Positions 16,119-22,763 of a DNA stretch of 27,530 nt are shown one piece after another. The notes beneath the pieces are model-generated. The model saw only the letters and a program-made list of their open reading frames with translations, was not told where the DNA came from and made no database searches. The translations under genes and the position numbers were made by a program. The DNA comes from Pseudomonadota bacterium (GTDB lineage Bacteria; Pseudomonadota; Alphaproteobacteria; Rhizobiales; Rhizobiaceae): the NCBI GenBank assembly GCA_023435335.1, contig JAEYRU010000221.1, positions 1-27,530 on the forward strand. Reading direction: 5' to 3'. Within the stretch, counting starts at the first letter, position 1; each line of letters begins with the position of its first letter.

Positions 16119-16820
16119 TTATTGGTCGGCGGGCACTTGGCCTTCGGCGGGGGATTCCTCGGCGGTGTCCGTGTCCGCTGCTGGGGCCGGCTCCTGAGCC
16201 GGAGCGGCTTCGTCCGCCGGCGCTGTCTGCTCCGCTTCGGCCGGAGCGGCAGCGTTTTCCTCCGCGGCCGGCGCTTCGGGCAGCGGCGCGGGGTTGTCCG
16301 AAAGAGAGCGCAGGTAGGCGATCAGGTTCGCCTCTTCCTGCGGGTTCTTGATGCCGGCGAACGCCATGGCCGTGCCCGGGATATGAGCGCGGGGCGCCGC
16401 GATGAAGGGGACGAGCTCGTCGTAGGTCCAGGTCTTCTGGCCGCCTTCCGAGTATTCGCGCATCGCGCCCGAATACGAGAAGCCCTCATGCGTTGCGATG
16501 GGACGGTTGACGATATCCCACAGGTTGGGACCGACCTTGTTGGCGCCGCCCTGCTCGGCGGTGTGACATGCGGAGCATTTCCGGAAGGCACCCGCGCCGG
16601 CATCGACATCGGCGCTGGCGAGGCGCACCGCGAACGGCTCACCCTCTTCCTCGGCTGCCGGGCCGGCACCTTCCGCCGGCGCCGCAGCCTCGATGACGTA
16701 GCCGGGCTGCTCCGGCGCATGCGTTGCGAAGATCGCGTCGGAAGCGAGGCTGATCGAGAAGACGACGAACACCGTTCCCAAGAACGCGCCGATCAGCTTG
16801 TTGATTTCGAAGGAATCCAT
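16119..16820 (-). CDS. cycM: Membrane-anchored cytochrome c (CycM/c552 type)
   Basis: A 233-residue class I c-type cytochrome tethered to the inner membrane by an uncleaved N-terminal segment (about residues 9-27), which carries electrons in respiration, in rhizobia to an aa3 oxidase. The haem site is CSACH (82-86), with His86 and probably Met152 (PGTAMAF) as ligands; the domain covers about 70-175. The ATG at 16820 was chosen over TTG at 16829 because AGGGAG lies 11 nt before it. After residue 176 comes a 58-residue acidic Ala/Pro/Glu tail with no recognisable fold; other CycM proteins I recall end near the domain. The gene lies next to pheA, divergently, as in Sinorhizobium. Confidence 0.92.
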   Translation of the reverse strand: MDSFEINKLIGAFLGTVFVVFSISLASDAIFATHAPEQPGYVIEAAAPAEGAGPAAEEEGEPFAVRLASADVDAGAGAFRKCSACHTAEQGGANKVGPNLWDIVNRPIATHEGFSYSGAMREYSEGGQKTWTYDELVPFIAAPRAHIPGTAMAFAGIKNPQEEANLIAYLRSLSDNPAPLPEAPAAEENAAAPAEAEQTAPADEAAPAQEPAPAADTDTAEESPAEGQVPADQ

Positions 16821-17137
16821 ATTGCCCAACGCTCCCTTGCAAGACCGCGCCAGGCGCGCGGGCGCCAGTTGTTCGCGGACTCATGTCGGTGTCCGGCCCC
16901 GGGCCGGCGAAAACGCGCGGAAACTAGGTCTTTTGCTTGGACGTTGCAACTCCTATAAGGGCGCTCCCGAGTGAGACTTTTTGCCACCCGGAGCATTCGC
17001 GCGGAGGCGGGTTTTTGAAGGCGTTTCGCACTTTCAGGGGATCAGTGACGGGCGGCCGATTTAGTCGCTCCTGAGCGCCCGCCGCGCTCGTCGCCGCCGC
17101 TTCGGCTCCGTACTCCCACCGCAAAGATTCCAAGGCC
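16821..17137. other. Divergent intergenic region between cycM and pheA
   Basis: No gene is supported here. It must contain the promoters for both divergent genes. A minus-strand candidate for cycM is TTGCAA (16949-16944) and TAGTTT (16926-16921) with a 17-nt spacer; on the plus strand TATAAG (16954-16959) is a possible -10 for pheA, with no good -35. I find no remnant of kdsB, which often lies between these genes in rhizobia. Confidence 0.4.
16921..16949 (-). promoter_or_regulatory. Possible cycM promoter
   Basis: TTGCAA and TAGTTT on the minus strand with a 17-nt spacer, about 100 nt before the ATG. Only partial consensus matches (four and three of six). The -10 hexamer is the same as in the yej candidate. 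Confidence 0.25.
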
Positions 17138-17995
17138 ATGACAACCAACAAGATTGCCTTCCAGGGAGAACCTGGAGCGAATTCCGATACCGCTTGCCGC
17201 AACATGTATCCGCACATGGAGCCGCTCCCCTGTGCCACGTTCGAAGATGCCTTCAACGCCGTTGAGGCCGGCAAGGCCGACCTGGCCATGATCCCGATCG
17301 AGAATACGATCGCCGGGCGCGTGGCCGACATCCATCATCTGCTGCCCGAATCGAAGCTGCACATCATCGGGGAGTATTTCCTGCCGATCCATTTCCAGCT
17401 CATGGTGCTGCCGGGCGTCGGGCGCAAGGAAATCAAGACCGTACACAGCCACATCCATGCGCTTGGGCAGTGCCGCAAATACATACGCAAGAACGGCTGG
17501 AAGCCGGTGATCGCCGGCGACACGGCAGGCGCGGCGAAGCTCGTATCCGAGACGAGGGATCCCACCATGGCCGCGCTTGCGCCCAGGCTGGCCGCAAGCC
17601 TCTACGGGCTGGATATCCTGGAGGAGAATGTCGAGGATACCGAAACCAACGTGACCCGCTTCGTAGTGCTCACGAAAAGCCGGAACTGGGCGGAGCGGCC
17701 TTCGCCCGATGCCGGCATGATGACGACCTTCATCTTCCGCGTGCGCAACGTTCCGGCGGCGCTGTACAAGGCGATGGGCGGCTTCGCGACCAACGGCGTG
17801 AACATGACCAAGCTGGAGAGCTACCAGCTCGGCGCCTTCACCGCGACGCTCTTTTACGCTGACATCGAAGGCCATCCGGAAGACCCGAACGTCAAGCTGG
17901 CGCTGGACGAGCTGAAGTTCTTCTCTCGAGAGGTGCGCATCCTCGGGGTCTATCCGCGCAGCGCCTCGCGCGAGGAATGGAAGGTCGCGGACTGA
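17138..17995 (+). CDS. pheA: Prephenate dehydratase
   Basis: A 285-residue enzyme converting prephenate to phenylpyruvate in phenylalanine synthesis. The catalytic domain spans about residues 5-180, opening with IAFQGEPGANSDTA and including the essential TRF motif (173-175, NVTRFVVL). An ACT regulatory domain follows (about 195-272), where phenylalanine is expected to bind for feedback inhibition; the ESRP motif of other organisms reads ESYQ here, as I recall for alphaproteobacteria. There is no chorismate mutase domain, so this is the monofunctional type. The ATG at 17138 matches the usual N-terminus although the ribosome site is weak (AAGG very close). A strong stem-loop without a T-tract follows at 18009-18040. 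Confidence 0.96.
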   Translation: MTTNKIAFQGEPGANSDTACRNMYPHMEPLPCATFEDAFNAVEAGKADLAMIPIENTIAGRVADIHHLLPESKLHIIGEYFLPIHFQLMVLPGVGRKEIKTVHSHIHALGQCRKYIRKNGWKPVIAGDTAGAAKLVSETRDPTMAALAPRLAASLYGLDILEENVEDTETNVTRFVVLTKSRNWAERPSPDAGMMTTFIFRVRNVPAALYKAMGGFATNGVNMTKLESYQLGAFTATLFYADIEGHPEDPNVKLALDELKFFSREVRILGVYPRSASREEWKVAD

Positions 17996-18008
17996 TCAGG
18001 CGGGCCAT

Positions 18009-18040
18009 GCGCCTGTTGCATCCATGCAACGCGCAGGCGC
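18009..18040 (+). other. Strong stem-loop downstream of pheA
   Basis: GCGCCTGTTGCAT (18009-18021) pairs with ATGCAAC and AGGCGC (18024-18030 and 18035-18040) around a CC loop: 13 base pairs with one four-base bulge (GCGC). It begins 14 nt after the pheA stop. There is no T-tract, so it may be a 3' stabiliser or a non-canonical terminator. Confidence 0.6.
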
Positions 18041-18102
18041 TGTGAGCTCGGTGCCTCCCCGGGCGCCGCGTTCGCGCCACATTGCCTTGATCTTCGAGGG
18101 GC

Positions 18103-18447
18103 ATGACACGCCTTCTGCTCATGGTCGCCGCGATAGCGGCCGGCCTCGCCTTCAGCCTCGCGGTGCCGACATTGGCCGTGGCCGGCCTTCAGGCCGTCCC
18201 GGCCGTGAAAGCTCCCTCGGCGAACGCCTGCGTCGACGAAGCGAAGGACTTGTCGAGCTTCGTGGTCGAGACCTGCAAGAAGAAGTCGCAGGCCGGCAAG
18301 GTCATCCCGTGTCCGCAGGTTCACGCGGTCGTACCCACCGGTCTGCGCGTGCCCGCGGCGCCCGTGTCGGAAATGTCCGGCTGTCGCGCCGACATGCAGC
18401 GCGACGACGCGGGATCGAAGCGCCTGCTTAGGCCGCCGCGCGGCTGA
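18103..18447 (+). CDS. Small secreted protein of unknown function, four cysteines
   Basis: A 114-residue protein I do not recognise. Residues 1-27 are a good Sec signal peptide (MTRLLLMVAAIAAGLAF then an Ala-rich cleavage region), and the remainder has four cysteines (in NACVD, ETCKK, IPCPQ and SGCRA) that could form two disulfides in the periplasm. The C-terminus is basic (KRLLRPPRG). Codons have high GC in third positions, as in the neighbouring genes, which supports a real gene on this strand rather than on the opposite one. A GAGGGG ribosome site lies close to the ATG at 18103. It sits between pheA and the L,D-transpeptidase gene; no function can be inferred. Confidence 0.7.
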   Translation: MTRLLLMVAAIAAGLAFSLAVPTLAVAGLQAVPAVKAPSANACVDEAKDLSSFVVETCKKKSQAGKVIPCPQVHAVVPTGLRVPAAPVSEMSGCRADMQRDDAGSKRLLRPPRG

Positions 18448-18540
18448 TCTCCCGAGCATTTTTTCGCGCCACCGGGCGGCCGGAGCCGCGCCGGCTACCC
18501 GTATCTATTCGGGCGCAGTTTCACGCCCCTGAGGAAAATC

Positions 18541-19221
18541 ATGCATACCAGTACCATCAGTCGCCGGCAGCTCCTTGCCGGAGCCGCCGCGTTTTCCGGC
18601 CTCACCCTGGCAGGCTGCGTAAGCACACCGCCTGCGCCACCGCGCGCGACTCCCGAGCCGCCGGCTCCGCATGTACCGCCAGACGTGCTGGCCTATTACG
18701 GACCGCTCCCCCAGGAGCAATTCCCCATCCCGGCGGTGGATATCGCGAAGGTCGATCCGCGTTACTGGCCGCAGACCGTCGATGACCCAACCGGAGAGCG
18801 CCCAGGCACCGTGGTCGTTGATACCCCGTCCCGTTATCTCTACTGGGTGATGCCAGGAGGTCGGGCCAGGCGCTATGGCGCAGGCATCGGACGCGATGGG
18901 TTTTCCTGGGGCGGCCGCGCCCGCATCGCCTACAAGCGCGCATGGCCGCGCTGGACGCCCCCGGCGGCCATGATCGGCCGCCAGCCGGAACTGGAGCAGT
19001 ACCGCTACGGCATGGAGCCGGGCCTCACCAACCCGCTCGGCGCGCGCGCCCTCTACATTCATGATAGCAGCGGCGACACTCTCTATCGCGTGCATGGCAC
19101 GATGGAGGAGTGGTCGATTGGCAAGGCAGTATCGAGTGGCTGCGTGCGGCTGCTTTTCCACGATGTGATCGACCTGTACGAGCGCGTGCCCGACGGCTCG
19201 CCCATCCTCGTAAGGCAATAG
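18541..19221 (+). CDS. L,D-transpeptidase (YkuD domain) with Tat and lipobox signals
   Basis: A 226-residue enzyme of the ErfK/YbiS/YcfS/YnhG family that makes 3-3 crosslinks in peptidoglycan or links proteins to it. The YkuD domain covers about residues 89-224 with the active-site pattern His185-Gly-Thr followed by SSGCVR, catalytic Cys201. The leader has a twin-arginine motif (SRRQLLAG, 7-14) and a lipobox LAGC with Cys26, so it is probably exported by Tat and anchored as a lipoprotein. A Pro-rich stretch (28-46) follows. GAGGA lies five bases before the ATG. Next gene on the strand is the flavoprotein gene with its own likely promoter. Confidence 0.93.
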   Translation: MHTSTISRRQLLAGAAAFSGLTLAGCVSTPPAPPRATPEPPAPHVPPDVLAYYGPLPQEQFPIPAVDIAKVDPRYWPQTVDDPTGERPGTVVVDTPSRYLYWVMPGGRARRYGAGIGRDGFSWGGRARIAYKRAWPRWTPPAAMIGRQPELEQYRYGMEPGLTNPLGARALYIHDSSGDTLYRVHGTMEEWSIGKAVSSGCVRLLFHDVIDLYERVPDGSPILVRQ

Positions 19222-19275
19222 AGGTCGTGACCTCCGGCGGCCTTGACCCTCCAGCCGCTGGAGGTTGTAACCACC
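19221..19275 (+). promoter_or_regulatory. Twin operator-like dyads upstream of the flavoprotein gene
   Basis: The dyad GGTCGTGACC (19223-19232) and the dyad GGTTGTAACC (19263-19272) fit one consensus GGTYGTRACC and are exactly 40 bp apart, about four helical turns. The flanks also match (GAGG before, CC after). This looks like two binding sites for one dimeric regulator. Confidence 0.4.
19243..19271 (+). promoter_or_regulatory. Candidate promoter of the flavoprotein gene with dyad in the spacer
   Basis: TTGACC (19243-19248, five of six) and TGTAAC (19266-19271, four of six) are 17 nt apart. The spacer is filled by CTCCAG-CCG-CTGGAG (19249-19263), which together with flanking C and G makes a 7-bp stem. 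Transcription would start near 19278 and supports the ATG at 19301. Confidence 0.4.
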
Positions 19276-19300
19276 CCACAAGATGTGTCGCGAGGACGAC

Positions 19301-20362
19301 ATGACGGAGAACGAAGAGGAAGGTCTTACGCTGGTGATAGGAGCCGGCCAGGCCGGGCTTGCCGCCGCCTGGCACCTGCAGCGCGCGGGGATGCGGTACC
19401 GTATCGTCGATGCAGCCGACCGCGTCGGCGACAGTTGGCGGCGGCGCTACGATGCGCTGACAATGTTCACGCCGCGGTTCCTCAGCGCCCTTCCCGGAAT
19501 GCAGCTGGCGGGCGATGGGGAGGGCTATGCGGAGCGTGACGAATTCGCCGCCTACCTCGAGGAATATGCGCGCCAGTTCGCGATCCCGGTCGAGACGAGC
19601 AGCCGGGTGGAGTGGCTGACGAAACCGGCTGATGGCGGGTTCGTTGCCGGGATGGCCGACGGGGAACGCATCCTCGCCGCGAACGTGATTGTCGCCACGG
19701 GCGCGTTCCAGCAGCCGAACATCCCTTCGATCGCCGGCGGCTTCGATGCGAAGGTGGCGCAGATCCCGGCTTTGGCCTTTCGCAACGCAGCCGGTATTGC
19801 GAAGGGAACCGTGCTTGTGGTCGGCGACGGCGCCAGCGGTCGCGACATTGCCGTTGAGCTTGCCGCGACGCATCGCGTGGTGCTTGCCACGGGCAAGCCG
19901 CGCAAGTTGTTCTCCGAACGTGTGCTCGGCAGGAGCATGTGGTGGTGGCTCGCGCGGCTGCGGTTGTTGTACGTACCCACCGACAGCATCCTGGGTCGGA
20001 TGATGCGCCGCACCGACCCGCTGCCGGACCGCGACCGTAACCTTGACAGCCTGCGCCGCCGCGGCATTGTCGTCGCCGGGCGGCTCGCCTCGGCGCGCGG
20101 AAGGCTGGCCCGGTTCGCTGATGGAGCCTCAGCTGAAATCGATACCGTCATCTGGACAACCGGATACCGCGACGACAGCAGTTGGCTCGACATCCCCGGC
20201 GCCGCGTCGGCTGACGGAACCTTCCTGCACCGCCATGGCATATCCCCCGTATCGGGCCTCTATTTCGTCGGCCGTCCCTGGCAACGCAACCGGGCCTCCG
20301 GCCTGGTAATGGGGGCTGGCGGGGACGCCGCCTGGATCGTGGCCAGGGTCGCACGCCGATAA
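19301..20362 (+). CDS. CzcO-like flavoprotein monooxygenase (FAD/NAD(P)-binding)
   Basis: A 353-residue flavin-dependent oxidoreductase of the COG2072 (CzcO/FMO-like) group. The FAD-binding motif GAGQAG is near residues 14-19, the GDSWRRRYDALTMFTP segment is characteristic of the group, and a second dinucleotide-binding motif GDGASG (about residue 180) binds NAD(P). The ATGTG motif of such enzymes appears as VATGAF. A true class B FMO fingerprint (FxGxxxH) is not clearly present, so the substrate is open; named relatives range from amine and ketone monooxygenases to proteins annotated as metal or potassium transport associated. The ATG at 19301 has GAGGA four nt upstream; an ATG at 19283 is in frame without such a site. 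Confidence 0.85.
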   Translation: MTENEEEGLTLVIGAGQAGLAAAWHLQRAGMRYRIVDAADRVGDSWRRRYDALTMFTPRFLSALPGMQLAGDGEGYAERDEFAAYLEEYARQFAIPVETSSRVEWLTKPADGGFVAGMADGERILAANVIVATGAFQQPNIPSIAGGFDAKVAQIPALAFRNAAGIAKGTVLVVGDGASGRDIAVELAATHRVVLATGKPRKLFSERVLGRSMWWWLARLRLLYVPTDSILGRMMRRTDPLPDRDRNLDSLRRRGIVVAGRLASARGRLARFADGASAEIDTVIWTTGYRDDSSWLDIPGAASADGTFLHRHGISPVSGLYFVGRPWQRNRASGLVMGAGGDAAWIVARVARR

Positions 20363-20459
20363 CAGAGAGCTCCCGGGCCGAGCCGTTCCGGGCCGCGGCG
20401 ATAACTCTGGACGTCGAACACGGCAATTGACAGCAGCGTTGAATCAGGCTGTTCGTCGG

Positions 20460-20500
20460 GGCTAGGCGATGCCCTGCGTGCGGCATCCAGCCCGGAGGAG
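20460..20500 (+). promoter_or_regulatory. Leader hairpin next to the sbtA ribosome binding site
   Basis: GATGCC (20468-20473) pairs with GGCATC (20482-20487) around an eight-base loop, with GGCT (20460-20463) and AGCC (20489-20492) able to extend the stem. The ribosome site GGAGGAG (20494-20500) starts directly after it. A consensus -35 TTGACA is at 20427-20432 but without a good -10. Confidence 0.4.
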
Positions 20501-20503
20501 CGA

Positions 20504-21484
20504 GTGAGCGAAATTCTGGCGTTGGCGGCCCAAAACCTGATCTCGCCGGTGATCCTGAGTTTCGTGCTCGGGCTCGCCGCCGCCTTCATGCGATCGGACC
20601 TCAGCTTCCCGGAAGCGATCGCCAAGGGCCTTTCGCTCTACCTGCTTTTCTCCATCGGGTTCAAGGGTGGCGCGGGGGTGGCTCTGCACGGCGTCGACCT
20701 CGGTCTAGGCTTCGCTTTGCTTGCAGGTATCGTGCTTTCTCTGCTGCTGCCGTTCCTGGCGTTCGGCCTCTTGAGAGCGCTGGCCACGGTCTCGGTGATC
20801 GACGCCGCGGCGGTGGCCGCGCACTACGGCTCGATCTCGATCGTCACGTTCGTTGCCGCGTCGTCGCTTCTGGCCGGCCAGGGCATCGCCGCCGAGGGCT
20901 ACATGGTGGCGGTGGCCGCAGCGATGGAAGCGCCCGCCATCATTTCGGCGCTCTGGCTGGTGGCCTGGCGCGGGGGAAGCGGGGACCGCATGGGGCCGCA
21001 ATTGTGGCGCGAGATCCTGCTCAACGGGTCCATCGTACTGCTCGTCGGCTCCTTCCTCATCGGCTGGATCACCGGCGCTGACGGGATGCGGGAGATCGAG
21101 GCCTTCATCGTGACCCCGTTCAAGGGGATTCTGTGCCTATTCCTGTTGGACATGGGTCTTGTCGCGGGCCGCGGCCTTCGCTCGGGCCGATCCATCCTGT
21201 CGATAGGGGCGGTGTCCTTCGCGCTGCTGACGCCGCCGGTCGGAGCGACCGCCGGCCTGCTGGCGGGCCTTCTCCTGGGCCTTTCCTATGGCGGGACCGT
21301 ACTGCTGATGGTGCTGTCGGCCTCCGCGTCCTACATCGCCGTTCCGGCGGCCATGCGCGTTGCTCTCCCCCAGGCGAACCCGACCCTGTCGCTTTCACTC
21401 TCGCTGGGCGTTACATTTCCGTTCAACCTGACGGTGGGAATCCCCCTGTACATGGCCGCAGCAGCGGTCTTCGTCCCCGCATAG
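20504..21484 (+). CDS. sbtA: SbtA-type sodium-dependent bicarbonate permease
   Basis: A 326-residue membrane protein of the SbtA family (formerly DUF897), which in cyanobacteria imports bicarbonate with sodium as part of the carbon-concentrating mechanism. I see about ten hydrophobic segments in two similar halves, with the conserved stretches FSIGFKGG, IDAAAVAAHYGSIS and MEAPAII in the first half and LFLLDMGLVAGRGL plus SASYIAVPAAMR in the second; all are typical of SbtA. The start is GTG at 20504, preceded by the strong ribosome site GGAGGAG. The SbtB-like gene follows after 9 nt, so the two are translated from one mRNA. The cellular use of bicarbonate here is unknown; carboxylases or a carbonic anhydrase would need to be sought outside the window. 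Confidence 0.9.
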   Translation: MSEILALAAQNLISPVILSFVLGLAAAFMRSDLSFPEAIAKGLSLYLLFSIGFKGGAGVALHGVDLGLGFALLAGIVLSLLLPFLAFGLLRALATVSVIDAAAVAAHYGSISIVTFVAASSLLAGQGIAAEGYMVAVAAAMEAPAIISALWLVAWRGGSGDRMGPQLWREILLNGSIVLLVGSFLIGWITGADGMREIEAFIVTPFKGILCLFLLDMGLVAGRGLRSGRSILSIGAVSFALLTPPVGATAGLLAGLLLGLSYGGTVLLMVLSASASYIAVPAAMRVALPQANPTLSLSLSLGVTFPFNLTVGIPLYMAAAAVFVPA

Positions 21485-21493
21485 GAGCCGGCC

Positions 21494-21805
21494 ATGGAAA
21501 TGCACCAGGCCAAGCGCGTCGAGATCATCATCGAAGCTGTCATGGAAAAGCGGCTGACCGAAGCGCTCTCCGCCGCCGGCGTCACCGGTTACACGGTGCT
21601 GCCGGTGAGCGGCGGCTCTGGGCGTTCGGGGGAATGGAGCCGCGAGGGCCAGGTGGGCCGCGCAGGCGGCATGGTGGCAATCATCTGCCTCATTCGGCCC
21701 GAAAGGCTCGACTCGCTTCTCAAGACCGCTTTCGACGTCGTGGAACGCCACATCGGTGTGGTCAGCATCACCGACACGCAGGTGATCCGCGCCGAACGCT
21801 TCTGA
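21494..21805 (+). CDS. PII-like signalling protein, SbtB-like
   Basis: A 103-residue PII-superfamily protein. The pattern is typical: an N-terminal strand (KRVEIIIEAV), helix, the GYTVLPVSGG segment that leads to the T-loop, and a C-terminal strand (IGVVSITDTQVIRAE). It most resembles SbtB, the trimeric protein that binds cAMP, AMP and ADP and controls SbtA in cyanobacteria; partnership is supported by its place nine bases after sbtA. The loop lacks the tyrosine used for uridylylation in GlnB/GlnK, and the protein ends before the CGPxGC motif of cyanobacterial SbtB. AGGAG is six nt before the ATG. Its stop is one base from the stop of the convergent nudC. Confidence 0.85.
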   Translation: MEMHQAKRVEIIIEAVMEKRLTEALSAAGVTGYTVLPVSGGSGRSGEWSREGQVGRAGGMVAIICLIRPERLDSLLKTAFDVVERHIGVVSITDTQVIRAERF

Positions 21806-21806
21806 C

Positions 21807-22748
21807 TCAGCCGGCTTCCGCCCAGGCCCGGATGAGATGATGGGCGATCGCGCCCTTGGGCGGGCAGGTGACGCCGCCCTCGTGTGTGCCGGCGAGAATG
21901 TCGGCGACCTCCTCTCGTGAGAACCAGCGGCAGTCCTCCAACTCCTTGCCGTCGAAGGCAACGTCCTCGCCGAGCGCCTCGCCGAAGCAGCCGATCATCA
22001 ACGAGTGAGGGAACGGCCAGGGCTGGCTGGCGTGGTAGACGACCCGCCCGATCTTGACGCCGGCCTCTTCGAAGGTCTCCCGCCGTACCGCGTCCTCGAT
22101 CGTTTCGCCGGGCTCGATGAAGCCGGCAAGAGCCGAATACATCCCCGGCGCGAAATGCGGGCTGCGGCCGAGCAGGCAGCGTTCGGACGTCACCGCGAGC
22201 ATGATGGCGACGGGGTCCGTGCGCGGGAACAACTCGGCCGAGCATGCGGTGCATACCCGCTTGTAGCCGCCGATCCGCATCTCGGTGGGACTGCCGCATC
22301 GCCCGCAGAAGCGCTGGCTGGAATGCCACGCGAGCAGGGAGGCCGCTTGTGCGATCTCTCCCAGCGTCTCCTCGCCCACGAGGCCCTGCACATAGACGGA
22401 GCGGTGGTCGATCGCCTTGACGCCCTCTGGAAGCTCCTCCGGCTCCAATCCGCCCGGCGCAGCGATAACCGGCCCCGACGTGGACATGCCGAGGAGCACG
22501 CCATGTTCCAGCCGGGGCTTGAACGCGGCCGTCTCCCCGAGGCTGAAATAGGGATTGAAGCCGACGCCGTTCAGCCTGAGGTACAATCTGCCGCCACGAA
22601 TGAGAAGGATGCGCGCCGACGGGTCCGCCAGCGCCTTATCGAAAGCATCCTCGGTCCGATTCTCCGCCTGGCGGTCGATCCTGTTTCCCGCAAATGCGAC
22701 CGACTGGCTGGGCTCGCGCTGCGGCGCGTCGAATAGATGAAAGGTCAT
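21807..22748 (-). CDS. nudC: NAD+ diphosphatase NudC
   Basis: A 313-residue Nudix hydrolase that splits NAD(H) to NMN(H) and AMP and in E. coli removes NAD caps from RNA. The order is an N-terminal domain, a zinc ribbon (Cys148, Cys151, Cys166, Cys169), and the Nudix domain with the complete box from Gly209 to Val231 (GFIEPGE...REtFEEAGV). SQPWPFPHS (241-249) is the NudC-specific sequence that sets it apart from other Nudix enzymes. The ATG at 22748 is 15 bases after the stop of the HIT gene, without a clear ribosome site, so translation is probably coupled. In rhizobia, as I recall, the gene lies near pheA and dnaX, as here. Confidence 0.95.
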   Translation of the reverse strand: MTFHLFDAPQREPSQSVAFAGNRIDRQAENRTEDAFDKALADPSARILLIRGGRLYLRLNGVGFNPYFSLGETAAFKPRLEHGVLLGMSTSGPVIAAPGGLEPEELPEGVKAIDHRSVYVQGLVGEETLGEIAQAASLLAWHSSQRFCGRCGSPTEMRIGGYKRVCTACSAELFPRTDPVAIMLAVTSERCLLGRSPHFAPGMYSALAGFIEPGETIEDAVRRETFEEAGVKIGRVVYHASQPWPFPHSLMIGCFGEALGEDVAFDGKELEDCRWFSREEVADILAGTHEGGVTCPPKGAIAHHLIRAWAEAG

Positions 22749-22763
22749 GAGTGTGCCGGGAGT

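Noticed and set aside
17042..17875. Minus-strand frame opposite pheA
   Set aside because: Antisense of a full-length conserved enzyme; no domain.
17950..18459. Minus-strand frame opposite the small secreted protein
   Set aside because: The plus-strand frame has a signal peptide, a ribosome site and GC-rich third positions; the minus frame has none of these.
19243..19271. MerR-type promoter at the flavoprotein gene
   Set aside because: The dyad between -35 and -10 recalls MerR sites, but those need a 19-20 nt spacer and the best hexamers here are 17 nt apart.
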